Shown here piece by piece: positions 50,901-63,749 of a stretch of 64,000 nucleotides of DNA. The notes below the pieces were generated by a model that was not told the origin of the DNA, made no database searches, and worked only from the letters and a program-made list of their open reading frames with translations. Numbering within the stretch: the first letter of the stretch is position 1; each line of letters starts with the position of its first letter. The stretch lies in assembly GCA_003255065.1 (NCBI GenBank), contig QAOA01001229.1, positions 62,001 through 126,000 on the forward strand. Reading direction: 5' to 3'. The stretch is from Cercis canadensis. Its lineage: Eukaryota; Streptophyta; Magnoliopsida; Fabales; Fabaceae. Made by a program: the position numbers and the translations under genes.

Positions 50901-52427
50901 ATTTATCATATTGTTGATAGCAGCCCCATTTCATAGCTGGTGAGTCATGGTCTTGAATTGAAATTAATGTTTTTTCTTACGTAGCTTTCTATATATCAGG
51001 TATCCTAAAGAATAAGACAAGTCATCCTCTATTATAATTAACATTTTTCTCTGCTGGTGGAGAAGAATTTTCATGGGACCCTACATATTTTACACATAGA
51101 ACCCTTTAATTGGTAAGACAAGAATTGAGGACTTCAAAATCCATTGTACTTCATACTTGTAAAATCTCTTTAGATAGAGTTAGTGGGTTACTATGGTCCA
51201 GTGGTCACTGATCTGTTGCCTTCAAATTTGTTGATGCTCATGCCAATAGTAAATTTCATGGCATTTATTCCAAATATTGATAATAACGTAACCTATCAAA
51301 TTGCCCCCATTTCCAGCACTCTATTGCATAAGCAAAGCTGTCATATCGAAAAAGAATTATCCATTTCAGGCAAGTTAGTCGGTAGCTCAAAAAAAGAAAA
51401 AAGAAAAACCCACAATGTATCATATAGAAACCCAAACCCACTTCCAATTTCTAGGCCCAACTTCAAAATATGAATTTTCTTTGGCTAATTTTCAAACATA
51501 GGATTTAGGAGTTTCCAAAAAAATTTAAAAAAAAAATGGGAATTATATGAGGAAAGTTGCTTACTCAATATTTGGGTATTGTAGAGTTACTTGAAGATGG
51601 AGGAGAAACAACAACTGAATGAGGTGATTTGTTCTTCTGAGCTAAAAACTGGAATTAGTGCCCCTTACTAGTTCCTACCCTCTTATACGTGTTTGGACAC
51701 AATTTTCATGTTTCTTGATCTTTCGCATTCTAAGAGGGGACAAAAGAAGGAAAAACTTAGAGATTAAGAGTAGGGAAAGTAGTTTATTGTGGTTTTGTCA
51801 TTTTCCACTAAATTTCCTAAAGTAAAGACTTTGATTTGAGAGCTAATATACTTGGCCATAGTTGCTCACTTTTCTTTTGGTTGAAAGACCTTCACTTTTC
51901 AATTTGCACAATTAATGCACCTAAACTAACCAAGTTCATTGTAATAATTGTTGGGTGGGCCTCTAACATGGCATGGATGTGACTTATGATATTCAATCAC
52001 AAGTGCTTAGTCCCAGATTGTTAGATGAATCAATGAGAAAGTGGTATTTTCTTTACTTGCAAGTACATATTTTGTATGTGGAAGGACAACTCCATTCTGA
52101 AAGAAGTCTAATAATTGATTCCAACAGTATTTTCCAACAGAAATGACAAATGAAAAAAGAAAAAGATTGGCCCCCCAAAACAAAGAAGAAAGGGACTCAA
52201 AATGTCTCCAATGACTTCAAATGCACCAAAAAGTGAGAATCGAATTGCATGTTTGGTTTTTGTCCAAAATCACATTCACCGGAAACCCACTCCTCACCTC
52301 TCAGCAACATGTATTGGCAAAATTTATTTTGGACTGACACAACAGTTACCAAAAAACACTATTAGTATAGATGCAGAACAAATAGGATCTTAAGAAAGAT
52401 GGTAGTTTCTACTGATTCCTTTATTGT

Positions 52428-52734
52428 TTACCAATAACCCTTACAAGAGCATTCACCATCCATAAAATGATCAAAACTGTTTCTATCTCTAACAATAATT
52501 TCTCTGCTAAAAAGTTTAGATACATTTTTGCTACATCATGGCAGTCACAACAAAGCATGAGGTTCTCCTTTCACACTAAGTAACCCAAAGGCAATGGCTA
52601 CCTTTTCACCATGTTTACAAAAGCATCTTCTTTCTTCTCCTCTTCTATGTCCAAAAGCACAGGGTTTGTGTTAGCCACATACCTTGCCATTCTCAAACGC
52701 CATGGAGATGTCTGCTAGCATTGTTTAAATCTGG
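52428..52734 (-). pseudogene. Decayed DYW domain of the PPR gene
   Basis: Downstream of the PPR stop codon the minus strand still carries, in changing frames, VANTNPVLLDIEEEKKEDA (about 52625-52678), EKVAIAFGLLS (about 52577-52610), the CDCHDVAK zinc-site region, REIIVRDRN and finally GECSCKGYW before a TAA at 52430-52428. Several frameshifts, internal stops and a short deletion before the CDCH region break it. DYW domains carry out C-to-U editing of organelle RNA; this one cannot be translated as a unit. Order and spacing match a DYW tail belonging to the same gene. Confidence 0.85.
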
Positions 52735-54252
52735 TTATACCTGGGGGTGAGACTTATTCCCAGCGGTAAAAGCGTAAACTTCACCATCGACCTCTATGGC
52801 ACTACAACCAGGGAGCTTATTTGCATTTTTAGCCTTCATGGTATGCCGTAAAGTAATAACTCCTTCCCAATTCTTATAATCAGCATAAATGTTCGATAAT
52901 AGGACATAAGCAGCATCGTTGTTGGCCTCCAGCTCCACAATCTTTCTTAAGGCAAGCTCCCCAAGTTCCCTGTTATTGTATTTTCTACAAGCATTGAGCA
53001 ATGCGCTCCATGCACCGGCATGGGGCTTCATAGGCATGCTATTTATGAAGTTGAAGGCTTCTTCTAGGCGCCCTCCTCGAGCATATAAATCAACCATTAA
53101 GCCATAATGCTCAAGTTCAGGTTCAATCCCATATAGTTTCTTCATTGACTCAAAATGCTTACGACCTTCCTCAACCAGTCCAACCACACTGCACCCTCTC
53201 AACACTGAAATAAAGGTGATTTCATTTGGCTGAACACCATCTTGTTTCATGAGGGAGAAAAGACCAAGACACTTCTCACCAAGCCCATTTATGGCTAACC
53301 CATCAATGGCACTACTCCAAGTGTAAACATTCTTTTCCTTCATTCCCCAAAAAATTTCCATGGCCTTATTCATGTTACCACATTTTGCATACATGTCGAT
53401 AAGTGCTGTTCCTAGTGTTACCGTCATCCTAATGTTATTTGTCTCTATATATGCATGAGCCCGTCTTCCTTGATCCAATGCCACCAAGTGGGTGCATGCA
53501 GATAACACTGAAACCATAGACACCTCATCAACTTTCACATTCTCTATTTGCATCAAATGGAATAAGGTTAAGGCCTCCCTTGATCGCCCACATTGAGCAT
53601 ACCCAGCAATCATTGTGCTCCATGCGACAGAATCTCTTTCAGGCATTTTATCAAACAGCTGCCGTGCCAAATCTATATCCCCACATTTCGCACAAGCATT
53701 CACCATTGCTGTCTGGCAAACTAAATCTGGTTCTGGAATCAACCCAAACACTCCAAGGCATGAACTTAAACAACCCAATTCAGCATACATAAAAATTAAC
53801 CCAGTTTGTACATGTGGATCATGCTCAAACCCATACTTTATAAGTGCACCATGAACTGACAAACCCGTCTGATGAGCCATAAGCTGCGCACATGTGCGAA
53901 CCAAGAAATTGAATGTGTAATTGTCAGGTGAGAGATTTTTGTTGGAATGGACGATTTTATTGTAAAAATGAAAACTTTTCTGAGGAGTGGAGCTCTTGGA
54001 GTAGGCTCTGATCATAGAGTTCAAAGTAAATATGTTGGGGTTCTCAAATTGGTCTAGGAGCTGATTGGAATAGTGAAGATTGCTTGTGTTCTCGAGGGCT
54101 ATGGTAGCAATAAATTGACCATAAAGGTGAGGATGGTTGAGAATGCCTTGAACAAGCAATTGGGTGTGTATTTGTTTCACCTTTTTGAGACTCATGCATG
54201 ACTTGATCAATGCAATGCTTGGGTGCTTTGCAATACTTGTCAAGGAGTTCAT
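52735..54252 (-). CDS. PPR protein, PLS class with E domain, DYW lost
   Basis: It is a single exon of 505 residues. PLS-type pentatricopeptide proteins bind organelle RNA and help edit it. The repeats run from about residue 60 to 420, with motifs such as NALIDMYAKCG-like TALIDMYAKCG, WSTMIAGYAQCG and WSALLNACRKY. An E/E+ region follows (LPGCSAIEVDGEVYAF) and the frame stops just after SHPQV. Family members with this ending usually continue into a DYW domain, and its ruined remains lie immediately downstream. An extra base after the HPQ codons brings TAA into frame. No clear transit peptide is seen. The truncated protein could still work with a separate DYW partner, as some E-class proteins do, or the gene may be dying. 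The exact orthologue is not identified. Confidence 0.88.
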   Translation of the reverse strand: MNSLTSIAKHPSIALIKSCMSLKKVKQIHTQLLVQGILNHPHLYGQFIATIALENTSNLHYSNQLLDQFENPNIFTLNSMIRAYSKSSTPQKSFHFYNKIVHSNKNLSPDNYTFNFLVRTCAQLMAHQTGLSVHGALIKYGFEHDPHVQTGLIFMYAELGCLSSCLGVFGLIPEPDLVCQTAMVNACAKCGDIDLARQLFDKMPERDSVAWSTMIAGYAQCGRSREALTLFHLMQIENVKVDEVSMVSVLSACTHLVALDQGRRAHAYIETNNIRMTVTLGTALIDMYAKCGNMNKAMEIFWGMKEKNVYTWSSAIDGLAINGLGEKCLGLFSLMKQDGVQPNEITFISVLRGCSVVGLVEEGRKHFESMKKLYGIEPELEHYGLMVDLYARGGRLEEAFNFINSMPMKPHAGAWSALLNACRKYNNRELGELALRKIVELEANNDAAYVLLSNIYADYKNWEGVITLRHTMKAKNANKLPGCSAIEVDGEVYAFTAGNKSHPQV

Positions 54253-54691
54253 AACTAGCGAATGGGGTGTGGGTGTGGGAAAGACATTTTATTTTTGGGA
54301 TTTAGATTTTGGATATGGATCATTAATTTCCTTTATTTGGTTTAACATCAACTTATTCACCGAAACCAGCAGTCGCGGATTTAGAAATTTTATGAAGTAG
54401 GGGTAATGAATATTTGCTTGAATATTGTTTAATATTTAGTTGGAATAATTTTACAAAAATTGATAATGGACAAACTCCAAAGTAATTATGTCAGTACTTA
54501 ACATTTCTCAACCCTCTTGAGAATACTAAGTCAGCCTCACTCATAAAGTAGGAATAATGGCGACAAAGAGAAATAAGAACTTGTATTAATTCAAGGAATC
54601 CTTTATAGAATTAGCTTATTAGTTGTTTTTAAAAGCCACATATATTTATACTAACTCTTCTTTTTAATAGACGTTGGAGATCGTTCTAAAT

Positions 54692-54760
54692 GAACGGTGT
54701 GAGGATTGAGTTCTAAAAACTTCNTTTAGAACGGTGTGAGGATTGAGTTCTAAAAACTTC
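54692..54760 (+). repeat. 32-bp perfect duplication around N at 54724
   Basis: Bases 54692-54723 recur exactly at 54729-54760; the N and a 4-base scrap lie between. Probable unmerged contig overlap. Confidence 0.8.
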
Positions 54761-57029
54761 TCACATTTATTCATCCAAAATATCTAAGAAAATTATATGT
54801 ATATATAAGAAAATATTTAAAGAAAAATAAATATATAATACATAGTAGTACCCTTTTTTTTTTTAACATTTTCTTACTATTTGGTCTCAACTAAATATTG
54901 ACTTCACAAATTTGACTGAACTCAATTTCGTTTGTGAAAAAAGTATGAGATTCATGATAATATTTAATCACATATAAGCCACACATTTTGTGGCAGTGAG
55001 AAGTAGTGGATGCAATTTTACATTTTTAATGGGAGTAACTTTATATTAAGTGATATATATAATCATTAAAAATTATTTCATGTTCCTTATACATAAATCC
55101 CCCACTTAATGGTTTATTTATTATTGAGCATACCGAATTTTAGTCAAATGGGATGTTTAGGAGTTAACCTCTCTGTTATTTGTCATATCCATGCCTACCA
55201 CACTATATTGAAACCATTGATTTGAATTTTTAAACAAAAGGCACACAAAGTCCAAACCTAGAGAATTGAGAGTTTCCTTCTCTCAAATCTCAATTGAGGC
55301 AAATCAATGATAACATGCGTACCATATTGGAGTATAGATAGCCAGGACCAATGATTTTTATGCAACATAACATGTTTGTTGAAATGTGCAACAAGTGAAG
55401 GTCAAAATCGAAATTGATGTTGATATTTATGCGTGACTTTAGGGCTCATTTCATGGTGAAAGTATTTGAAAGTTTCTTTATTTTTCTTTTAACATTGAGT
55501 GAATAGTACTAAAATTTCTTACATATGTTAGGCATAAGCACTTTCCTAGGTTATAAGTGATTTAGCACTACATTTTAATTTGGATATAGGAATCAATTGA
55601 ATAGGAATAATGATTTTTCTTGAACTATGATATTGAGGAACAAAGAAGCACAACAACCAAAAATGAACGAGGAAGCCCAACTATTATCATCTTGGGCCGC
55701 TGCTTCTTCAATGTGAGGGGCATCTTACAGAAACGGCTTTTTTTAAATAAATAAAAAAATGGACTCTTGAAATATGGCCTATTTTTGTTCGGATTTTTTT
55801 TTTCAACAAGTATATATATATTTTTATTACTATTAAGTACATACGCTGAAAAAAGAAGAGGAGAGTATATGGTAATAAAAAAAAATTGACATCAATTAAT
55901 ACCTATGAGTAAAAGAGGTGTCGTTAGACCCATAAATTATTGGCTTTTCGAAGTATAGTTTAATTACTGAGAGTTTGGGATGAGGGTGGAGAAGGGAGCT
56001 GCGAGAAAGGAAAATTGATCATCACCATTACCCAGTTCAAACCTAAAAGAGTTGGGATGAGAGGCACTTGAGAACCAAAAGCTCATGTGCTATTTGTTTC
56101 TTTAGCTTTATGCCTTGAAGTTTCTTTCAGCAAAAAGAAAAGGAGAAAACAGCAATAAATCCAAGATATACATAGAGTGGACCACAAAGCATAAGATTCA
56201 GTAAAACCAACAATTTTGACTGCCCATGAACCCACTGGGTATCATAGATCTCATCTTTGGCAGCTAGCTAGCTAAGAAACTGCTTTTTTAAGCAAACTTT
56301 TAGTTTTATTGTACAGGACAAGGCCCTGCCCGTAATTCTAGCAACCACCCAAAGATTCTGAAAGCTTATGTGACAACTGAGAACCATTCAGTAATTCAGA
56401 ACCTCACAGCTCTTATAATGTCGACACTAGACAGCAATTCATAATTATTCTCATTAATTAGGTCTTTAGAGAGTTGCATGATATCCCTTTATCATTTTGT
56501 AATTTCCAGTGCCTTACTAAGTTTTGATTTGATGATATAGTAAACTCTGGTAGCATAAGAGGAATATTAATTCTATAACTCTTGAATATATATAAATATG
56601 GTTGTTTTGTGGAGCTATTAACTTGTCAATTATTGGTTTATGTCATGGAATCCCTCTATATATATAAAACATGGCATATTGTAGCCGCTTTTAATTTAGT
56701 TAACAAAAAAATCATGTACAACTTAAATAGCATATCTCTGTTCATCAACTATACATATAGTAGTTAGGAGATGTAAACTCAATTTTGATTGAAAAAGTTC
56801 CAGTTCAATCATGCATGTAAACTCAAATTTTGATGACTTGTAGTTATGGAATGTAATTAAAAGTGTCTCAACGTGAATGTAATTAAAATTTAAATAGATT
56901 GAGTTAAATTAAGGTATTATCATATGTAAGTATTAAAGAGGTGTGTATTTATAGGTATCCAAAAAAAAGGAACTTCTTATATAAAAGTAATGCTATGTTC
57001 ACATTAAAGACTTTTACACTTTAGCACAT

Positions 57030-57408
57030 TGATATAAAATACATTATTTATGGTTGAGAAAAAGTTTATGGTGAAGAGAATGTACTTCATTCTAAGATCA
57101 GGATATGTCACAAATCTCATCAATGATTTATAGAAGTACTTATAAATTATTTATCAAAGAATGACGGTTGATTTATGCTTTTATCTGTATAATAATATAC
57201 ACTTATTGAATAGTGTGTNTGATATAAAATACATTATTTATGGTTGAGAAAAAGTTTATGGTGAGGAGAATGTACTTCATTCTAAGATCAGGATATGCTA
57301 CAAGTCTCATCGATGATTTATAGTAGTACTTACAAATTATTTATCAAAAAATAACTGTTGATTTATGCTTTTATTTGTATAATAATATACACTAATTGAA
57401 TAGTGTGT
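57030..57408 (+). repeat. 189-bp duplication around N at 57219
   Basis: Bases 57030-57218 match 57220-57408 at equal length with roughly a dozen substitutions (about 94 %). Because the copies differ this much, they may be two haplotypes joined end to end or, less likely, a true tandem repeat. Confidence 0.8.
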
Positions 57409-58350
57409 CAAAAAAAGAAATCTAATTAGTGTGCAATAACTATCTAAATTAAGATAAAATTACTTATAGGTGCATTTAAGAGTTATGCAACTTGGTAGAA
57501 TTACTCCTAGAGTTATAGTATGAGAGAGAAGAGTTGTGTAAGCATGACTTGCTGGAATGACCATCCACATACGACAGAAGCTGTACTCCTTAATTGATGC
57601 AGTCTCATGCAAAACTGGACCCACAACTTGGGAATCCCACACGTGAATAGTGAGAGATGCTTCCGAAAAAAGAAAAAGAGATTGAAGGGTATGGTTGAGA
57701 GGAATTAGAACTAGCAAGCAGCACCTCATGTGGCAGGCAAGCTAAAAGGCATACCTCGAATCAGTTAAAAAAAGGTTGAAATAGGCCATGTACTGCTTTT
57801 GGTGAGTACCATTCTATATTATCCTCTGAACATACATAGCCAGGGAAAGGTTTTGCTTTTCATTCTACACTTCTTCACTGTATATAAATTGCACCAGATT
57901 ATGCTAAAAAAAGTGCTACACTAGCTGCTAGTTCATGGGCCATCGTCATAATGCAGGTGACATTTATGTACTATAAAGTTTTCACAACTACCATGAATCT
58001 ACCAGTCTTCTCTTAGTCCACAATACTTCATGTTTTTGCTCTCTTCATGTGTATACTACAGTACTCATTCATCTGCTTAAACCACAAGGAAAGTGAAATA
58101 GTTGCATCACATGCTAATTAAATTCCTTCACACCAATTTATACTAAAAGGATCTCTCTTCATCTATCTAAGTTTGAGAAGCTAAAATTTAAGGCTAGTAA
58201 AATGAAACTTCTACTTTTCTTATACACTTTTTGGAGATCGAAAAATGTACTCTTGCACATGGTAAAATTTGAGTTATATAAAAAAAGTTTAAATAAATTC
58301 AGTTAAATTTAATTTATATTAATTATATTAATAATTAAATAGTGTGTAGA

Positions 58351-58559
58351 TAATATTGCTATTTTTTTTTTGGTTATTCACCAGTATCTGGACTTCACCC
58401 GACTAATCTAAATTCGAGCCGAGAAGGGTCACAAGAGTGACAAAACTTTTCCAACCAACATAGCTGTATACTCAAGGACTCGAATTCAAGACCCTTGATT
58501 AAGCTAAAACATTCCTTTACCAAATGATCTACATGCTTGTTGGTATAATATTGCTATTT
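58351..58559 (-). mobile_element. tRNA-derived SINE, copy 2, with 14-bp target duplication
   Basis: taatattgctattt flanks the element at 58351-58364 and 58546-58559. On the minus strand the body (58545-58365) has a box A, TAGATCATTTGG (58531-58520), and a box B-like GAATTCGAGTCC (58487-58476) at tRNA spacing, then ends in an A run. It matches SINE copy 1 in TML intron 5 and is the fuller copy (about 180 bp). Confidence 0.82.
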
Positions 58560-58836
58560 AAACTATTACATCTTCATTGAAATTTAATCTGACAATTCAG
58601 ATGAAGCATAGTGCATAAAATTAAGAAAGTGTCCAGAAAGGGAAAGCTCCCAGCTGAAAAGCACCATGCAGTAACCAATGGAGCAGCTCNTATAATATTA
58701 CTATTTAAACTATTACATCTTCATTGAAATTTAATCTGACAATTCAGATGAAGCATAGTGCATAAAATTAAGAAAGTGTCCAGAAAGGGAAAGCTCCCAG
58801 CTGAAAAGCACCATGCAGTAACCAATGGAGCAGCTC
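58544..58836 (+). repeat. 146-bp duplication around N at 58690
   Basis: Bases 58544-58689 recur at 58691-58836 with a single mismatch. The left copy begins at the target duplication of the SINE. Probable unmerged overlap. Confidence 0.87.
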
Positions 58837-61504
58837 ATGTGCAAATTTCTGCTATAATAGTTGATTGGAAGCATGCCAAGGCGTGCAATCGTAGGAACAT
58901 GTCCAAATCAAATTAAAACTTGTACATTTTGGGTCCTACCCTATAAAAAGACAAACACAGTGATTATTCTCCTAAAAAAGAGGAAGAATTGAAGAAATGA
59001 AAATCCAGCTTTATGTTCCACATTCATGATTTCTCTTTCACGGGCTATGGCCCTTTTTAAGTACAGATATAGAGGATGGAAGAGGATGTGAATAATCAAA
59101 ACTGACCCATAAATAGGAAACTTTCAGTTTCAACGTAAACACACTCTGAGGAGACACAATGGGAAACCCTAATTAAATGCAAATTGGCCTTCTGAAAATA
59201 ACCACAATTCACACACCATTTTTGAATAGCAAAAGTTCCAATTGTAGACCCAGCACTCACCTACCCTGCCCTTGATTTCAACGTGCTTAACCATTTCTGT
59301 TCAATTGCCTGCTGACAACAATGGAAACTCTCTCTCTCATTATTATTATGATCAGTATGTATCAATCAGAGTTTTGAAGTACCATAGTTAACGATATAAA
59401 AGAATTTTGAGATATATTTTCTTTTTGTTGTTCAAATAATTATGTCTTCCGCGTATGCTTTCAAGCTCTAATACCTAAGTCAAGGTTTGATAAAAGAGTA
59501 ATAATATTTACGCACTAATTACTTTTATCACTTCACACTCTATACATTGCAAGTAGATTGACTTTCTTTGAGAAAATATCTCCATCTTTCTCAACATGCT
59601 GGCTATTGCAAAATGAAAGAGACAATGTACCACTTCTAATCTAAGTATAGCTGTATGCAATGTCATTGCTGGTGTAATGCCACCACCTCGCAGCTGGTTT
59701 CCTCACCTTCAAGCCCGAGGTGTCCTTGCTCTCCTAGCACACAAAATGTGCTCCTCTCTACGTACCTACAAACCAAAAAAATATTAATATATCTAAATTT
59801 AGATGGATCCATCTTAAATGTCATCTAAAACTATATGTAATTACTTATATAACTAGTTGCAACCTGTGCAAAGCACAAGTAACTATTTAAACAGATAAAT
59901 CATATTCGTAAAAAGAGAGAAGCAAAATAAAAAAAAAAAAAAGTAACAAAAAGGAAAAAAATAAATACAATGACTATAGATAGTCTTATCAGTAGAAAAA
60001 TGACTTCATTTTAAATTTATATAATGATTATATAATTTTTTTATTTTAAGGGTTATACAATTATTATTATTATTAACGTATTCTTTGTAAGGTCATAAAA
60101 TTTAAAACAAAAATATTTAACAGTGAAAGGAGTATCTACTATCATATTTTAATGGATTACGCATAGTCTTTAGTATTATTATGAGAAGAATAGTGCAACG
60201 TCACCTTTCTAAATCACCTGCTGACACCTCTCTAATTTCAGTTATAACTTGTATTATTATGACCCATCCTCTTAATTTCATTTGCTCACACGGTACATGA
60301 TCATGATGCAACGCGGTTTATACATTAATTTTTTAAGAAAGAAAATTGTGTCAAACTCTTAGATTAAAATAGGTGAAAACTTTAATGTGTATGAATATGT
60401 CATCTTATCAACAAAAATAAGTCTTCCTCTTTTTCTTATCAAACTATATTATTAATTTGAGAAAATATTTAATTTTTTTTGAATAAAACGTTATTAAAGT
60501 CTAATTACTTACGTGAACATATATAGTCATAAGCCTGTCAAATTCAATGGAACAATTTAATGTTGATAGATTAACAATACCAAAAAATAAAAACTATAAA
60601 GAAATTAGATACTCAATCACTTCCACGTATAAAATATACTTATTGATAACATGCCTATGGATAATATCATATATATGACCAGTCCCACATTCATCAATTT
60701 CAAACTAAACAAGTAAATTAAATATTAATATCCACATAAAAATCATATACAAATCAATTTAATTAGGTCAAAGAAGATTAAATAAATGCTGTTCCCCTTA
60801 TCATATAGTTTGTGATGCTATAATTGTTTGCTCAGTTTAGTGTATTCCACGTTTGGATAAGGAAAATGGCATCAGATAAAACAACCAAACACAACTTTGG
60901 AACATGAACTTTCACAAAGTTGGCTTGCTTTGTACTACTCTCTTATCAGAAAAGAAGGATGGTTTGCTTCTTTATAGAAAATAAATAAATAAATAAAAAG
61001 GTTGGTTTGCAACATGCCACATGAAACCTGCCTAAACAAGCTAAGAGGTGAAGAAATTAATTATAAAACATGAATATAGGCATATTGCCCCTCTGAAACA
61101 CAAGTGATAAAAAAGAAGATGGGAAAGGAAAGAAACTGAACCATGTCCTTAAAATATTTATTTTTCAATATCATTAATTAAGTATGTTCTTAGCAATATT
61201 AATTTAAGGATTTTTCAAAACTTTTGAGGTTTAAGTTTGAATTTTCATTCTTTTATATCATCAACTAAAAAATTTAATTTTAATTATTTTAATAACAAAA
61301 AAAAATATGTTGTTAGAAATAACTGAAGTAATTTGACATAAGAATTTTTTTTTTTTTAGAAAAAAAGAGAGTACTTTTAATTAAGGCAAAAGCTCATGGT
61401 AAATTTAATATTCTAAATTAAGAACATAGACAAAATCTGCAAGAAAAAAATAGTTGTATGTCCAAAAATAGGTAACACGATATTATCAAAAAAAAATTTA
61501 TATT

Positions 61505-61590
61505 TTTGGTTACGATTTTAAATTTAAACACAAAACTCATAAATCCTGATGACGATTTTAATACTACTCAATTATAAGTTATTTACCGAT
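61505..61590 (+). repeat. Dispersed repeat, copy B
   Basis: This is the partner of 42783-42880: ttggttacgattttaaattt...gacgattttaatactactcaattataagttattt. Class unknown. Confidence 0.45.
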
Positions 61591-61740
61591 ATCGATCATC
61601 AATATGTTATTGACTTTGTTAGGATACATGTTAATGAATTTATATTACTAAATCAAGAAAGAGCAATGTTAAATACATCGAAACTTTATGTAATTAGGCA
61701 CGTTATAGTTAAATATGTGGAGAAGTTTTTTTAGCTGAGA

Positions 61741-61833
61741 AACACCTGAGATGCTCATAGCATGTTTGATTCTGGAGTTAGCCAACNAACACTTGAGATA
61801 CTCATAGCATGTTTGATTCTGGAGTTAGCCAAC
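61741..61833 (+). repeat. 46-bp duplication around N at 61787
   Basis: Bases 61741-61786 match 61788-61833 with two mismatches. Probable unmerged overlap. Confidence 0.82.
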
Positions 61834-62463
61834 TCGAAACCAGACATGCTACCAGTCGGTAACCCATCCAATATAATAATAATCCTGTAATAATTTCGGC
61901 GTACATTTCCATGAAATTTAATGGTAGTTTCCATCATGAAATAAAATCATGACAAAAAATATATATTTTTTTTTTTATATGAATGACAAAATATTTTTGT
62001 AGTTTTAAACAAAAGGGAAAAGAAAAATATAACATAAAACAAATGATAATAATTGTTTCTTTCTCTTTTCTTTTTGGAAATTTATTATTTTTATCCCTAT
62101 TAAGAGAAAATAAACATTTTTCTCTCTTGGAACTGGCTAAGTAAAAAAAAAATGTTCAAAACTTTTTTCAGTGATTTTTTTCCCCAGAAGACCTAATAAA
62201 TAAGGTGTTCGATATGGAGATTTTTTTTTAGGTAATTGACGAGATTTTGTAAGTTTGATTACTTGGTAGGAAACAATACAAACGATCTCTATAAAAAAAA
62301 CACTATGATATTATTACCAACGGGGAGGAAAAGGGCCATCTGCTTCTTAAAAAAAAAAAAAAAAGGGCCATCCAGAAACATCTATTTCATAAAATTTAAA
62401 TTGAAAAAAGAAACCCCTAAAAAAGTGTTCTTGTGAGTTGTGTGGTGTATATCCAAAATCACT

Positions 62464-62725
62464 TTAGAATTCATAATATACTAAATTTTGAATAAATATA
62501 TAAATGTTAAAATTAAAAAAAATTTAAAATATTATATAGATATATCATATTATATTAACGAGATAAATATATATAATTTTTATATTTTATTAAATATTAA
62601 ATATTTTATTTTATTTTTAAATAAATTAAAAAATAATTAATTTATATACATATTATTTATATATTAAATATTTATATATAATATAATATATCACATAAAT
62701 ATTAAAAATATTTAAAAAAATCTCC
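62464..62725 (+). mobile_element. Mutator-type MITE, copy 4 (diverged)
   Basis: Its order of blocks follows copy 5: agaattcataatatact, then taatttttatattttatt, aaaaataattaattt, and the end aaaaatatttaaaaaaatctcc. It is longer and more AT-rich than the others, and no target duplication is clear. Confidence 0.5.
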
Positions 62726-62997
62726 AGACACAAACTAACTAAGTTTTATGGTTGAGAGACCTTGTTCATATACCAAAATCTCTTCCTCCATAGCAAATTA
62801 AGAATACGTTTAGTAAAATAGTTAATCCTCATAATAGCTCATATTATATCTTGGCAAAATTTAAGTGCTATAAAAATTTATAATTTATAATTTATAATTT
62901 TAATTATATTAACTGTTGTAAAATTTAATTAGTATACAGTTGGCCTTACTCAAACAGAAGAAGGAAGGGTTAGTGAGTCATCATCCATCCCTAAATT

Positions 62998-63056
62998 CCG
63001 AGCGCCCCTCCGATAGTGACTGATCANCCGAGCACCCCTCCGATAGTGACTGATCA
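62998..63056 (+). repeat. 29-bp duplication around N at 63027
   Basis: Bases 62998-63026 match 63028-63056 with one mismatch. Probable unmerged overlap. Confidence 0.8.
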
Positions 63057-63749
63057 GACAGGTTGCTTTTGGTTTTTTCCCCATCCTGCCCCTTCCTCGT
63101 TGTCATCTGCCCTTCCTTTCATCTTCTTGTTTTACCAATTTTGCCCCTTTTTTTTCTGCTCTTATCTTTTGTGGCTAAATTTTTTGAATGTTACTTTTGA
63201 AAAAATTAATATGATTTATAAATTAATAATAAATCCAAAAAATATGACAGATAACATAAGATTATGTTGTCAGATTGAATAAAGATTTATTTTTTAAAAT
63301 AAAATGTATTCCAGACATCTATGTTTCTTAAAAAAAATTAATATAATTATTTTTAAGTGTCCTATGTATCATTATATTATAGTTTAGCATCATATGTGTC
63401 AATATCATTTTAGTTTGTTGCATATATCATAAATAATTATTTTCATTACAAGTAGTGTTATTCTCATATCATTTTTATTTATATTTTTTAAAAGGTTATA
63501 ATTAAAATATTTAATTTTATTTATCTATAACAAAGAAGAATTGTACATGAGACCAATTATTACTATGCCACAAGAAAAAACTTAAAAATAATTTCATACA
63601 ATTTTTTTAGTAAGCAATTGAAAATAAACAAATGGACCCCTCTTCCGAATTTTTAGTAGAGCCATAATTTCTATGACACCAACAGAATTTTACTTGTTTT
63701 GTTCTCTTTTTGTTTTTGCCAAAAAAGTTAGTAAGAATAAATTATTTTA

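Larger units (their letters stand above)
41858..52427. other. Ten-kb gene-poor AT-rich region
   Basis: I found no gene: all frames are short and unlike known proteins, and I recognise no RNA gene. It holds scattered repeats, of which two are listed (42783 and 44776). The stretch from about 47930 to 48300 is GC-richer, with a cacgtg motif at about 48143, but has no exon I can support. Confidence 0.45.
54253..58350. other. Intergenic, AT-rich, no gene seen
   Basis: Upstream region of the PPR gene followed by AT-rich DNA. No exon or RNA gene is supported. Two N-centred duplications are listed separately. Confidence 0.45.
58837..62463. other. Intergenic, AT-rich, no gene seen
   Basis: Many stops occur in all frames and no motif is recognised. 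Only short repeats are visible, including the one at 61505-61590. Confidence 0.45.

Noticed and set aside
57030..57408. True tandem repeat array
   Set aside because: Only two copies, with an N exactly between them; an assembly join is simpler.
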